Shown here piece by piece: positions 17,456 to 24,602 of a stretch of DNA of 64,000 bases. Source of the DNA: [Leptolyngbya] sp. JSC-1 (GTDB lineage Bacteria > Cyanobacteriota > Cyanobacteriia > Elainellales > Elainellaceae). The translations under genes and the position numbers were made by a program. The notes beneath the pieces were generated by a model. It did not search any database and was not told the DNA's origin. It worked only from the letters and a program-made list of their open reading frames with translations. Positions within the stretch are counted from its first letter, which is position 1. Each line of letters opens with the position of its first letter. The DNA lies in assembly GCA_000733415.1 (NCBI GenBank), contig KL662191.1, positions 3,912,091 to 3,976,090 of the forward strand, in the 5' to 3' direction.

Positions 17456-18247
17456 ATGGCAGTCACCACGCAACAATTGATCCGATACAAAAAAGAGGGG
17501 CGTCCAATTGTGGCTCTAACTGCCTGGGACTACCTGATTGCTCGTGCCCTAGACGAGGCTGGCGTTGACTTGATCATGGTCGGGGACTCATTGGCAATGG
17601 TGGCCTTGGGCTATAGCACAACGTTGCCGATTACACTCGATGAAATCATCCATCATGCTAAGGCCGTGCGGCGCGGTGTAGAGCGAGCGCTGTTAGTTGT
17701 AGATCTGCCGTTTATGAGCTATCAGGAAAGCCCCAAGCAGGCCCTACGTTCAGCCGGTCGGATTATGAAAACGACGGGTGCAGCGGCGGTAAAACTAGAG
17801 GGTGGTTATCCCGCAATGGCAGAAACAGTTTCGCGGCTAACGCAGGCCGGAATTGCCGTAATGGGACATGTAGGCTTAACGCCTCAATCAGTGCATCAGT
17901 TGGGCGGTTTTCGCAAGCAGGGCAAATCGTCGGAAGCGGCAGAGCGGATTTTGTCGGAAGCGATTGCGCTGCAAGACGCTGGAGCCTTTGCCATTGTACT
18001 GGAGCACATCCCGGCTGAATTGGCCTTGCAGATCACACAAAAATTAACCATTCCCACGGTTGGAATTGGGGCAGGGCCGCACTGCGATGGGCAGATCTTG
18101 GTAACGGCAGATTTATTGGGCCTCTCAGGCTGGCGACCATCCTTTGCTAAAGCCTATGCTGACCTGCATGGAACCATCATTGAAGCCGTGCAATCCTACG
18201 CCAAAGAAGTGAAAGCGCATGAGTTTCCGCCTTCAGAGGGCGCGTAG
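17456..18247 (+). CDS. panB: 3-methyl-2-oxobutanoate hydroxymethyltransferase
   Basis: 263 residues from ATG 17456 with GGGAG about 8 nt upstream. First step of pantothenate (coenzyme A) synthesis: transfers a hydroxymethyl group from methylene-THF to 2-oxoisovalerate. The TIM-barrel signatures IMVGDSLAMVALGY, AAVKLEGG, GHVGLTPQSVHQLGGF, FAIVLEHIPAELA and VGIGAGPHCDGQ are present, including the metal-binding aspartate and catalytic glutamate. No panC or panD is adjacent. A hairpin with a T-run follows at 18413-18476. Confidence 0.96.
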   Translation: MAVTTQQLIRYKKEGRPIVALTAWDYLIARALDEAGVDLIMVGDSLAMVALGYSTTLPITLDEIIHHAKAVRRGVERALLVVDLPFMSYQESPKQALRSAGRIMKTTGAAAVKLEGGYPAMAETVSRLTQAGIAVMGHVGLTPQSVHQLGGFRKQGKSSEAAERILSEAIALQDAGAFAIVLEHIPAELALQITQKLTIPTVGIGAGPHCDGQILVTADLLGLSGWRPSFAKAYADLHGTIIEAVQSYAKEVKAHEFPPSEGA

Positions 18248-18558
18248 AGTAGCAAACAGTTGATAGAACAATCAGATAGAGCAATCAATAGAGCAAAATT
18301 CCCATCAGCTTACATAGGGGCATTACGGAATCAGGACAAAGTGAGATGTATTTCCTGATGTAAGCCCCCTTACCAATTCAAGAGAAATTACATCAATAAT
18401 CTAAAGAGTTATTCTAGATTTCTATTCTGCATACACTCAATATACAGAATAGAAAATTTAGAGTTTCTTTTTTTTTGCGCTGCTAAGTACTCCAGGAATT
18501 GCAACCTAGCATCAGCAGATGTGTAATCCGTCAGTTCATCATGAATGGTTATCAAGAT
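18248..18558. other. 311-bp spacer between panB and frp (convergent)
   Basis: AT-rich DNA with a terminator-like hairpin and no coding frame of note. A loose repeat of TAGAGCAATCA lies near 18275-18295. Confidence 0.55.
18413..18476 (+). terminator. Probable terminator after panB
   Basis: TTTCTATTCTG (18419-18429) pairs with CAGAATAGAAA (18445-18455). The stem extends imperfectly through TCTA/TAGA, and a run of nine or more T follows at 18467-18476. The stem is AT-rich, so strength is uncertain. Confidence 0.55.
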
Positions 18559-18885
18559 TCACATACGTGTCAACGCAGTAATCTTGGCCAGTTTATCTGC
18601 TGCTAGTCCTTCCAATTCACTCAGTTGTAGCCATCCTTCTCGAACCAACGAAGCCAGAACAAACACCAGGACTGAATAGCGATAGTCATACTTACCATCG
18701 ATTTCATGTCTGCGAGCACTCAGAAAGTCATGCAATCGCCAAACATCATCAATCTCAGTGAGTGAACTAGATTGCTCACGTACTGTTTTGACTAGATAAT
18801 CGAGTTCTCGTTGATAGGCATTGTTAAAAGCAGTGCGAGCAATTTGCTTTTCTGTTTGTGACCATGTAGTATCGGTTGCTTGCAT
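18559..18885 (-). CDS. frp: Fluorescence recovery protein (FRP)
   Basis: 108 residues. In cyanobacteria FRP binds the active red orange carotenoid protein, speeds its return to the orange form and releases it from phycobilisomes, ending photoprotective quenching. The sequence aligns along its length with Synechocystis FRP as remembered: YQRELDYLVKTV, IDDVWRLHDFLSARRHEIDG, and AADKLAKITAL at the end. The functional residues correspond to W49, H52, D53 and R59 (W50, H53, D54, R60 in Synechocystis). No ocp gene is adjacent; the neighbours are panB and chlI. Start ATG 18885. Confidence 0.9.
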   Translation of the reverse strand: MQATDTTWSQTEKQIARTAFNNAYQRELDYLVKTVREQSSSLTEIDDVWRLHDFLSARRHEIDGKYDYRYSVLVFVLASLVREGWLQLSELEGLAADKLAKITALTRM

Positions 18886-19021
18886 AACAAATTCTGAATC
18901 GATTGAGTGCTTTTTCTTATAGTTATCTTACAGGATTCTCCCTTAGCTCTGAACTAAAAAAGTGCCCTTTTAAGAGCACTCCTACTGAATCATTCACCCA
19001 TTACTGCCAATAACCAGCATG

Positions 19022-20119
19022 CTAACCTTTACCGTTTTGACTCTCGGTATCGGCAACTCCAAACACCTGATTAAATACTTTTTCCACCTTGTAGCCAGAA
19101 TCAATTGACTCTAGCGGGTCTTTGCGCAAACGGTGCCGCAGCGCCATTACCACTACCCGTCGGATGTCATCTACCGTTACTTCAGTTCGTCCTTCGTAGG
19201 CCGCCAGCGCCTTGGCCGTGCGGTTAGTGACGATATCGCCACGCAAGCCATCTACATCGAGTTCAGCGCAGACCTGGGAAATTTTCACCTTCAGGTCGTG
19301 ATCAATCGTCACGGATTTAAGCAGTTCTTGTGCTCTAATCAGCTTCTGCTGAAGTGCTTCCTGCTGCGGCTGATACTTTTCTAAAAAGGCTTCCGGCTCT
19401 TGGTCAAACTCGGAGCGCTGTTCTACAATTTGCACCCGCAGCGCTGGATCTTTCACGGTGCGGATCTCAGCATGGAGGCCAAATCGATCCAGCAACTGAG
19501 GCCGCAGTTCGCCTTCTTCAGGGTTGCCAGAACCGACCAAGACAAAGCGAGCCGGGTGACGAATCGAAATGCCTTCCCGCTCCACCGTGTTCCAGCCAGA
19601 AGCCGCCGAATCCAGCAGCACATCGACGAGGTGATCATCCAGCAGGTTCACCTCATCCACGTAGAGAATGCCGCGATTGGCTTGGGCCAACAGTCCTGGT
19701 TCAAATGCCTTTACGCCTTCAGAGAGAGCTTTTTCAATGTCAATCGTGCCACAGACCCGGTCTTCGGTTGCGCCCAGCGGCAGGTCGATCATGGGCACTT
19801 TCTTTTTTACCGTTTGAATCGGCTGCCCATCTTCTAGCTGCTGTTTGACAACATCGCTCATCAAGCCTGGATCGCTGGGATGGCTATTGAAGGGATCACC
19901 TGCAACCACCTCAATTTCCGGCAACACATTAGCCAGAGCACGAATCGTGGTGGATTTGCCGGTACCACGGTCTCCCATAATCATGACGCCGCCGATTTTG
20001 GGATCAATCACATTCAACAGCAGCGCTAGCTTCATTTCCTCTTGGCCAACAATGGCCGTGAAGGGAAAGACCGCTCGACGAGTAGACACTTTAGTGGGAC
20101 TGGCGATGGCAGTAGTCAC
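19022..20119 (-). CDS. chlI: Magnesium chelatase ATPase subunit I
   Basis: 365 residues. AAA+ motor subunit of the ChlH-ChlD-ChlI complex that inserts Mg2+ into protoporphyrin IX, the first committed step of chlorophyll synthesis. Walker A GDRGTGKS (residues 49-56), Walker B ILYVDEVNLLDDHLVDVLLD, a sensor region (VLVGSGNPEEGELRPQLLDR) and an arginine finger region are all present. GTG start at 20119. It is a single gene, with chlH and chlD not in the window, and divergent from the small-protein/ATP-grasp pair. Confidence 0.97.
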   Translation of the reverse strand: MTTAIASPTKVSTRRAVFPFTAIVGQEEMKLALLLNVIDPKIGGVMIMGDRGTGKSTTIRALANVLPEIEVVAGDPFNSHPSDPGLMSDVVKQQLEDGQPIQTVKKKVPMIDLPLGATEDRVCGTIDIEKALSEGVKAFEPGLLAQANRGILYVDEVNLLDDHLVDVLLDSAASGWNTVEREGISIRHPARFVLVGSGNPEEGELRPQLLDRFGLHAEIRTVKDPALRVQIVEQRSEFDQEPEAFLEKYQPQQEALQQKLIRAQELLKSVTIDHDLKVKISQVCAELDVDGLRGDIVTNRTAKALAAYEGRTEVTVDDIRRVVVMALRHRLRKDPLESIDSGYKVEKVFNQVFGVADTESQNGKG

Positions 20120-20285
20120 AGAATTTAACCCGAAATACTAAACAAAACATGAAATGACTGTTTCCCATTGTGACATAGAGCGGGAAACGAAATCAGCCAG
20201 TTAGACGAGTTGGGCAAATTCGTGCGAAATCACTAGGCTGGTAATTGTAGTTCCTGTTGCTCAATTACTTGTTGCATCGTCACTT

Positions 20286-20314
20286 ACCGGAGGTCTCTCT
20301 GCACTCGCTCCGGT
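20286..20314 (+). promoter_or_regulatory. Leader hairpin upstream of the small-protein/ATP-grasp operon
   Basis: ACCGGAG (20286-20292) and CTCCGGT (20308-20314) form a 7-bp GC-rich stem with a 15-nt loop, 22 bp before the start codon at 20337. It could be an RNA regulatory element or an operator; there is no T-run strong enough to call a terminator. Confidence 0.35.
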
Positions 20315-20336
20315 GATTTTGAGGATTACCTCAGCC

Positions 20337-20648
20337 ATGAATTCCAATAAATTTAATCCTTCTGAATTTCTTCTGGTTCTAGCCATTTTGGGTGTGATTA
20401 CCGGAGGGCTAGCTGTAGTTAGTTTCTCTAATCAATCGAGTCAAGATCAGGCTGATTGCGTTGAAACACCCCAAGCGCCTGAGTGTGATAGCAATGGTGC
20501 AGGTAATGGCGCAGGTAGCAGAGGCGTAATCAATCCGGTTAGAACCTCAGGCGAGAAAAGCGGCCCCAGTAAAGGAAACGCTTCCGGCAAAAGCACTGGC
20601 CGCGGTGGGTTTGGCAGCTTTGGACGCGGTGGATTTGGAGGAGGCTAA
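20337..20648 (+). CDS. Small membrane-anchored Cys/Gly-rich protein, DUF1190 (YgiB)-like
   Basis: 103 residues from ATG 20337. One membrane segment (about residues 11-30) is followed by a polar linker with two cysteines nine residues apart (C41 and C50, in ADCVETPQAPEC), then a Gly/Ser/Asn-rich stretch. The tail carries two RGGFG motifs (residues 89-93 and 97-101). The cysteine pair and RGGFG tail recall enterobacterial YgiB/YjfM (DUF1190), which sit next to YgiC-type ATP-grasp genes. Its stop overlaps the next start by one base (TAATG), so the two proteins are probably made together. A substrate role for the ATP-grasp enzyme is inference. Confidence 0.62.
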   Translation: MNSNKFNPSEFLLVLAILGVITGGLAVVSFSNQSSQDQADCVETPQAPECDSNGAGNGAGSRGVINPVRTSGEKSGPSKGNASGKSTGRGGFGSFGRGGFGGG

Positions 20649-21949
20649 TGCAGCGGTCCGATTCTGAGCTTAATCACTCTGAATTTAACAGTCCTGAATT
20701 TAACAGCCCGCAGCGGCAACGCTTGTTTCGCTCTTTGGGCATGCCCTGGTACAACCTCTGCCCGATCAACGACGACGGAGTGCCGGAAACCGACAAGCAG
20801 GTGCCCTATGCGCTCTACCATTGCCATCGGGTTGCGCCTCGGATGATCCAGGAGATCCAGCATGCCTCGGAACGGGTAGGGCAAGTCTTTGCGGCTCTCC
20901 AGCCCATGATTCGTGCCTTGGATGCCAATACGCTGCTCAGCTACGGGTTCCCAAAAGAGAGCATCCGACTGATCAAACACGACACCCTGCCTCCATTTTG
21001 TATGCGCTTGGACTGGTGCTGGAACGAAGCCACCGGCACGCGGAAAATCATCGAAACCAACTGCCAAACGCCTAGCTTTTGGTTTGAGTGCACCACCGGC
21101 AATCGGGAAGTGGCGCGGCATTTTGGCTTCGCTGACCCAACGCCGTTGGCGGAATCGCGGCTGAGTCTGTCGCTGGATCAGCAGTTGCAACGGGCGGTCC
21201 GTCGGCTCAACAAATCGATCGAAGATTGCCACATCGGCTTTACGGCATTGAACAATCCCGAAGATATGGGCACGATGAAGTGGCTGAAAAACCATTGCCA
21301 CTACGACAGCACAGTGTTTCCGATCGAACTGCTCAGAATCAAAGACGGCAAGTATCTATTTTATGAACGTACAGGCAGGCCGATTGATATTCTGTTTATG
21401 TGGTATCCGCTGGAATGGGCAATTCACGATGTAGATGAACAAGGGCGAGCACTTTGGCTGGCACTAGAAGAGCTGATCCTGACGGGCAAACTGGTGATTG
21501 TGAACTTTGCCTCGGCCTTTGCCTTGCAGCCCAAAAGCGTTCTGGCCTTGATCACCGATTTGGGGCTGGATGCCTTTAGTGACGAGGAAGCCGCTGCAAT
21601 TTTTGACTACTTTCCTAAAACCACGCTGACGCCAGACTCATTTCCCGCTTCCTACTTTGCCAAACCGATTCTAGGCCGACAGGGTGAAGGCGGATTTGCC
21701 GTTGATGCCGGTGCAACCAAAGCCCGCAGCAGCAACAATTCACCCTGGTACACCCAGCAAGACTATGTCTATCAGGAATTGCTCGACCTGCCGCAAATCT
21801 CGATTGCCGGTCAATCTCTGACAGCCCTCTGGGGCGCTTGGCTCTACAACGATGGAGCTGATCGCTATTGGGCTGGCGGCGTGGGTCTACGAGTTTCGCA
21901 AGGCTCGATTACCGATGACTATTCCTACTGGTGCCCGATTGGTTGCTAA
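20648..21949 (+). CDS. Glutathionylspermidine synthase-like ATP-grasp ligase (YgiC family)
   Basis: 433 residues. Matches the C-terminal synthetase domain of glutathionylspermidine synthase (GSP_synth family) and lacks the amidase domain of the bifunctional E. coli enzyme. The conserved features are PWYNLCPINDDGVP near the N-terminus, CMRLDWCWNE, the acidic IIETNCQTPSFWFEC, VNFASAFALQPKSVLALI, and the late ATP loop AKPILGRQGEGGF, then ending YWCPIGC. ATP-grasp ligases join an amine to a carboxylate through an acyl phosphate. The real substrate of YgiC-like proteins is unknown and need not be glutathione. A 15-bp in-frame duplication lies near the N-terminus. Confidence 0.85.
   Translation: MQRSDSELNHSEFNSPEFNSPQRQRLFRSLGMPWYNLCPINDDGVPETDKQVPYALYHCHRVAPRMIQEIQHASERVGQVFAALQPMIRALDANTLLSYGFPKESIRLIKHDTLPPFCMRLDWCWNEATGTRKIIETNCQTPSFWFECTTGNREVARHFGFADPTPLAESRLSLSLDQQLQRAVRRLNKSIEDCHIGFTALNNPEDMGTMKWLKNHCHYDSTVFPIELLRIKDGKYLFYERTGRPIDILFMWYPLEWAIHDVDEQGRALWLALEELILTGKLVIVNFASAFALQPKSVLALITDLGLDAFSDEEAAAIFDYFPKTTLTPDSFPASYFAKPILGRQGEGGFAVDAGATKARSSNNSPWYTQQDYVYQELLDLPQISIAGQSLTALWGAWLYNDGADRYWAGGVGLRVSQGSITDDYSYWCPIGC
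20680..20709. repeat. 15-bp in-frame tandem duplication
   Basis: TGAATTTAACAGTCC followed by TGAATTTAACAGCCC within the first codons of the ATP-grasp gene. It encodes the repeated EFNSP and keeps the frame. Confidence 0.9.
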
Positions 21950-22067
21950 CAGAGTTCCGCAGAGCCTGAGTTCACGAGCACACATGATTCTAAAATGCCT
22001 TTAAACTAGCCAAATAGCTTGGCAGCTTCCTGCTCTGTTTGGCGCTATTCTTTATCGACCTTCAACT

Positions 22068-22895
22068 ATGACAACTCAAGCTCCGATTCCAGTCGTGATC
22101 AACGGTGCCGCCGGTAAGATGGGGCGTGAGGTGGTAAAAGCCGTTGCTGCTGCTCCAGATATGGCCCTGGTCGGAGCAGTAGATCGCAATCCCAATTTGC
22201 AAGGGCAAGACGCGGGGGAAGTGGCAGGCATCGAAGCGCTGGAAGTACCCATTGTGAATGATTTGCAAGCAACGCTGGTGATGGCCTTGCAAGAACGCCA
22301 GTTGCCCGTAATGGTGGACTTTACCCATCCCGACTCGATTTACGAAAACGTTCGGGCGGCCATTGCCTATGGAGTGCGTCCGGTAGTTGGCACCACGGGT
22401 CTGAGCGCCGAACAGATTGAAGACCTAGCTGATTTTGCCGACAAAGCCAGTATGGGTGGTGCGATTGTGCCCAATTTTTCGATTGGCATGGTGTTGCTGC
22501 AACAGGCGGCGATTCGTGCCTCTCAGTATTTTGATCACGTTGAAATCATTGAGCTGCACCACAACCAAAAAGCCGATGCCCCCAGCGGCACAGCCATCCA
22601 AACCGCGCAATTGCTGGAAGAGATGGGCAAATCGTTTAATCCTCCCAGAGTGAGCGAGACAGAAAAGCTGCCTGGAGCCAGAGGAACCCGGACCGAGGAA
22701 GGAATTCGTATCCACAGCGTTCGCTTGCCAGGACTGATTGCCCACCAGGAAGTCATCTTTGGTGCGCCGGGAGAAATCTATACTCTCCGCCACGACACGA
22801 GCGATCGCGCCTGCTACATGCCGGGAGTGCTGCTGGCCATCCGCAAAGTGATTCAGTTGAAATCGTTGATCTATGGCTTGGAAAAGCTACTGTAA
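22068..22895 (+). CDS. dapB: 4-hydroxy-tetrahydrodipicolinate reductase
   Basis: 275 residues. NAD(P)H-dependent step of lysine and diaminopimelate synthesis. The N-terminal NGAAGKMGREVV is the dinucleotide-binding loop. The active-site region HHNQKADAPSGTA and the flanking EIIELH are intact, and GTTGLS and VPNFSIG are typical of DapB. It is a single gene. A short GCGGT/ACCGC hairpin with TTTT at 22937-22954 may end it. Confidence 0.97.
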   Translation: MTTQAPIPVVINGAAGKMGREVVKAVAAAPDMALVGAVDRNPNLQGQDAGEVAGIEALEVPIVNDLQATLVMALQERQLPVMVDFTHPDSIYENVRAAIAYGVRPVVGTTGLSAEQIEDLADFADKASMGGAIVPNFSIGMVLLQQAAIRASQYFDHVEIIELHHNQKADAPSGTAIQTAQLLEEMGKSFNPPRVSETEKLPGARGTRTEEGIRIHSVRLPGLIAHQEVIFGAPGEIYTLRHDTSDRACYMPGVLLAIRKVIQLKSLIYGLEKLL

Positions 22896-22936
22896 CGCGA
22901 TGCACAACTTTCATGGCAAGGTTTGTCTGTGTAGCT

Positions 22937-22954
22937 GCGGTTTTAACCGCTTTT
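22937..22954 (+). terminator. Weak terminator-like hairpin after dapB
   Basis: GCGGT-TTTA-ACCGC followed by TTTT, about 40 bp after the dapB stop. The stem is short. Confidence 0.35.
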
Positions 22955-22974
22955 CGAAGACTTAAAAAATTGGC

Positions 22975-23014
22975 AAAAAAATTGCCTGACCCCATAAGCC
23001 CCCAAGGTCAGGCA
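22975..23014 (-). terminator. Rho-independent terminator of an unidentified minus-strand transcript
   Basis: On the minus strand TGCCTGACC and GGTCAGGCA form a perfect 9-bp stem with a 14-nt loop, directly followed by seven T after one A. No protein gene is recognised in the 350 bp upstream on that strand. Confidence 0.75.
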
Positions 23015-23041
23015 GTTCACCTGTAAGGACGCTTTCCTAGC

Positions 23042-23090
23042 CGGAAGAGCATAAACAACCCAATTGCCCCCTAGTTGTTCAGCTCTTCCG
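23042..23090 (-). other. Large hairpin upstream of the minus-strand terminator
   Basis: CGGAAGAGC (23042-23050) pairs with GCTCTTCCG (23082-23090). An inner AACAAC/GTTGTT stem continues it after a small internal loop. With the terminator 30 bp further on, this looks like the 3' half of a compact small RNA or a structured 3' UTR. Confidence 0.5.
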
Positions 23091-23363
23091 AATTGCGTTC
23101 TCCAGAAGTGATTTCATTGTGTCTTTGTCCATAGGCTTGCGACTTTGGAAGATATACTGAATTTCCCAGCGTTTTAGGCCATAGAAGCACTGAATTCCGT
23201 AATTTAACCCTTGATGGCTGCTTTTCTAGAAGCGAACCGCCATTTGTCATGCCATTTGTCACGTCCCAGAGAGGGATCGGCGCGAGGATTAAACTCACAA
23301 GTGTTAGGCTCAGAATGTAGATTAGATTGGCTGATAACTCGGCAAGGCTGCACCTAGACTGGT

Positions 23364-24071
23364 ATGTTGATTCCGATTACCCGCAAAAAATTCGAGGAAT
23401 TGATTCCGCTGACGGCTACAGCAGATCAATACAAATATTACTGGGGCAAATTTCCCGATATTTTGCAGCGAGTGCTGATTTCCGTAGCGGCAGTGGTGGC
23501 GGTTTTGATTTTAAGGGCCATCACCGGCGGTCGGTTTGAAATCATCATTGCCTTTTTGGGCGCGGCGGCAGGTTTGTATTGGCTCTGGCAGCCGGTTTAT
23601 CGCGCCACACGCCGTAATCGGGAATGCCGCAAATACAAATACAGCGGCTTCTTTCGGGGGGAAGTCTTGGATTTGTTTGTGACCGAGGAGCTAATCGGCA
23701 AAGAAGAAACCGTCAACAAGCAAGGCGAACTGGTAATCATCGAGAACCGGGAGCGGCGGATCAATCTAGACATCGGAGATGAAACCGGATTTCTTACCAC
23801 GGTACAGGCTCCGTTGCTGCGCATCCATCGCTCGATCCGGCGGGGTGACGTGGTCGAACTGCTGGTCATGTCCAACCGGCCTGACCTCAGCCGGATTTCG
23901 TTTGTTTCGGATGTGTTTTTGCCCGACAATGACCTCTGGGTGTCGGACTATCCTTATGTACGCAAAGATATTTTTATGGATGTCAGCCGTCGCTTGGGGC
24001 AGCAGTCGGATGGGTGGCGCGGCGAAGACAATCTAGACGATGAACCGAGAAGACGGATCAGGAAGTTCTAA
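23364..24071 (+). CDS. Conserved cyanobacterial membrane protein, unknown function
   Basis: 235 residues. A conserved N-terminus (LIPITRKKFEELIPLTATAD, then QYKYYWGKFPD) leads into two hydrophobic segments (about residues 37-52 and 60-78). A soluble basic region with ECRKYKYSGFFRGEVLD follows, then a C-terminal domain with VSDVFLPDNDLWVSDYPYV. Homologues are sometimes labelled phosphate ABC transporter permease, but the sequence has no permease fold of that type; I regard that label as wrong. Function unknown. Start ATG 23364. Confidence 0.75.
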   Translation: MLIPITRKKFEELIPLTATADQYKYYWGKFPDILQRVLISVAAVVAVLILRAITGGRFEIIIAFLGAAAGLYWLWQPVYRATRRNRECRKYKYSGFFRGEVLDLFVTEELIGKEETVNKQGELVIIENRERRINLDIGDETGFLTTVQAPLLRIHRSIRRGDVVELLVMSNRPDLSRISFVSDVFLPDNDLWVSDYPYVRKDIFMDVSRRLGQQSDGWRGEDNLDDEPRRRIRKF

Positions 24072-24094
24072 TACCCTTTCCCTTTGAACTACAG

Positions 24095-24118
24095 ACTCAA
24101 AACTCAAAACTCAAAACT
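24095..24118. repeat. ACTCAAA heptamer tandem repeat (3.4 units)
   Basis: Three units of ACTCAAA plus ACT. Read from the other strand it encodes the last four residues (SFEF) and the stop codon of the alkyltransferase-like gene. The same unit recurs at 29781-29796 and, diverged, at 60942-61046. Confidence 0.93.
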
Positions 24119-24436
24119 GCTATCAAGTTCGGGTTGCCAGAGATAATCTTTCAAGCTAATTTTGCCTTCAGGACTGAACTGCACCCCTTCTTGTTCTAAA
24201 AGCGTGCGCTGCAAATGGTCATCTCCATGCCGAAAGGGGGATTCTGAGATTTCTCCTTTAGCATTGATGACGCGATGCCACGGCACTTCTAAACTATCGG
24301 TGACGCGATACAGGGCATAGCCCACCAACCGCGCCTGACCGGTCATGCCCGCTAGCGTAGCGATTTGCCCGTAGGTGGCAACTTTACCGACTGGAATTTG
24401 GCGGACAACAGCATAAATGGTGTGGTAGGCAGACAT
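24104..24436 (-). CDS. Alkyltransferase-like protein (ATL, MGMT DNA-binding fold)
   Basis: 110 residues matching the C-terminal DNA-binding domain of O6-methylguanine-DNA methyltransferase: IYAVVRQIPVGKVATYGQIA, the arginine finger region RLVGYAL, then VPWHRVIN. The alkyl-acceptor cysteine of the PCHR motif is replaced by tryptophan (W53), as in ATL proteins. ATLs bind alkylated bases and hand them to nucleotide excision repair instead of repairing them directly. The last codons come from a heptamer repeat. Start ATG 24436. Confidence 0.9.
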   Translation of the reverse strand: MSAYHTIYAVVRQIPVGKVATYGQIATLAGMTGQARLVGYALYRVTDSLEVPWHRVINAKGEISESPFRHGDDHLQRTLLEQEGVQFSPEGKISLKDYLWQPELDSSFEF

Positions 24437-24602
24437 AGGGATAGGCTCCTGGCCAACACAGCTACAGCAAATTTGAATGATTGGCTTGGCTGGATTAGGT
24501 GCCGATGTCTCAGCACCAGCAAGCTTGGTATGCTCGCGTCAAAATTCGGTAAAACTGTTTATTAGACTGAATCTAGACGGACTTTATCTTAAGTGAATTC
24601 CT

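Larger units (their letters stand above)
22896..23363. other. 468-bp spacer with a minus-strand terminator but no clear gene
   Basis: Two weak minus-strand frames exist. One gives a 75-residue product (23071-23298). The other, in a different frame, is open from just after a stop near 23235 but has no start codon until a 17-codon stub. Neither resembles a known family. A large hairpin (23042-23090) and a convincing terminator (22975-23014) suggest that a minus-strand transcript ends here, possibly a small RNA. Confidence 0.5.

Noticed and set aside
22978..23040. Possible SRP RNA because of AAGGTCAGG
   Set aside because: The GGTCAGG is one arm of a terminator stem, and the conserved GGAAG tetraloop region of SRP RNA is missing.
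23071..23298. 75-codon minus-strand frame before the terminator
   Set aside because: No recognisable family and its stop lies inside the hairpin. It is kept only as part of the unresolved transcription-unit finding.
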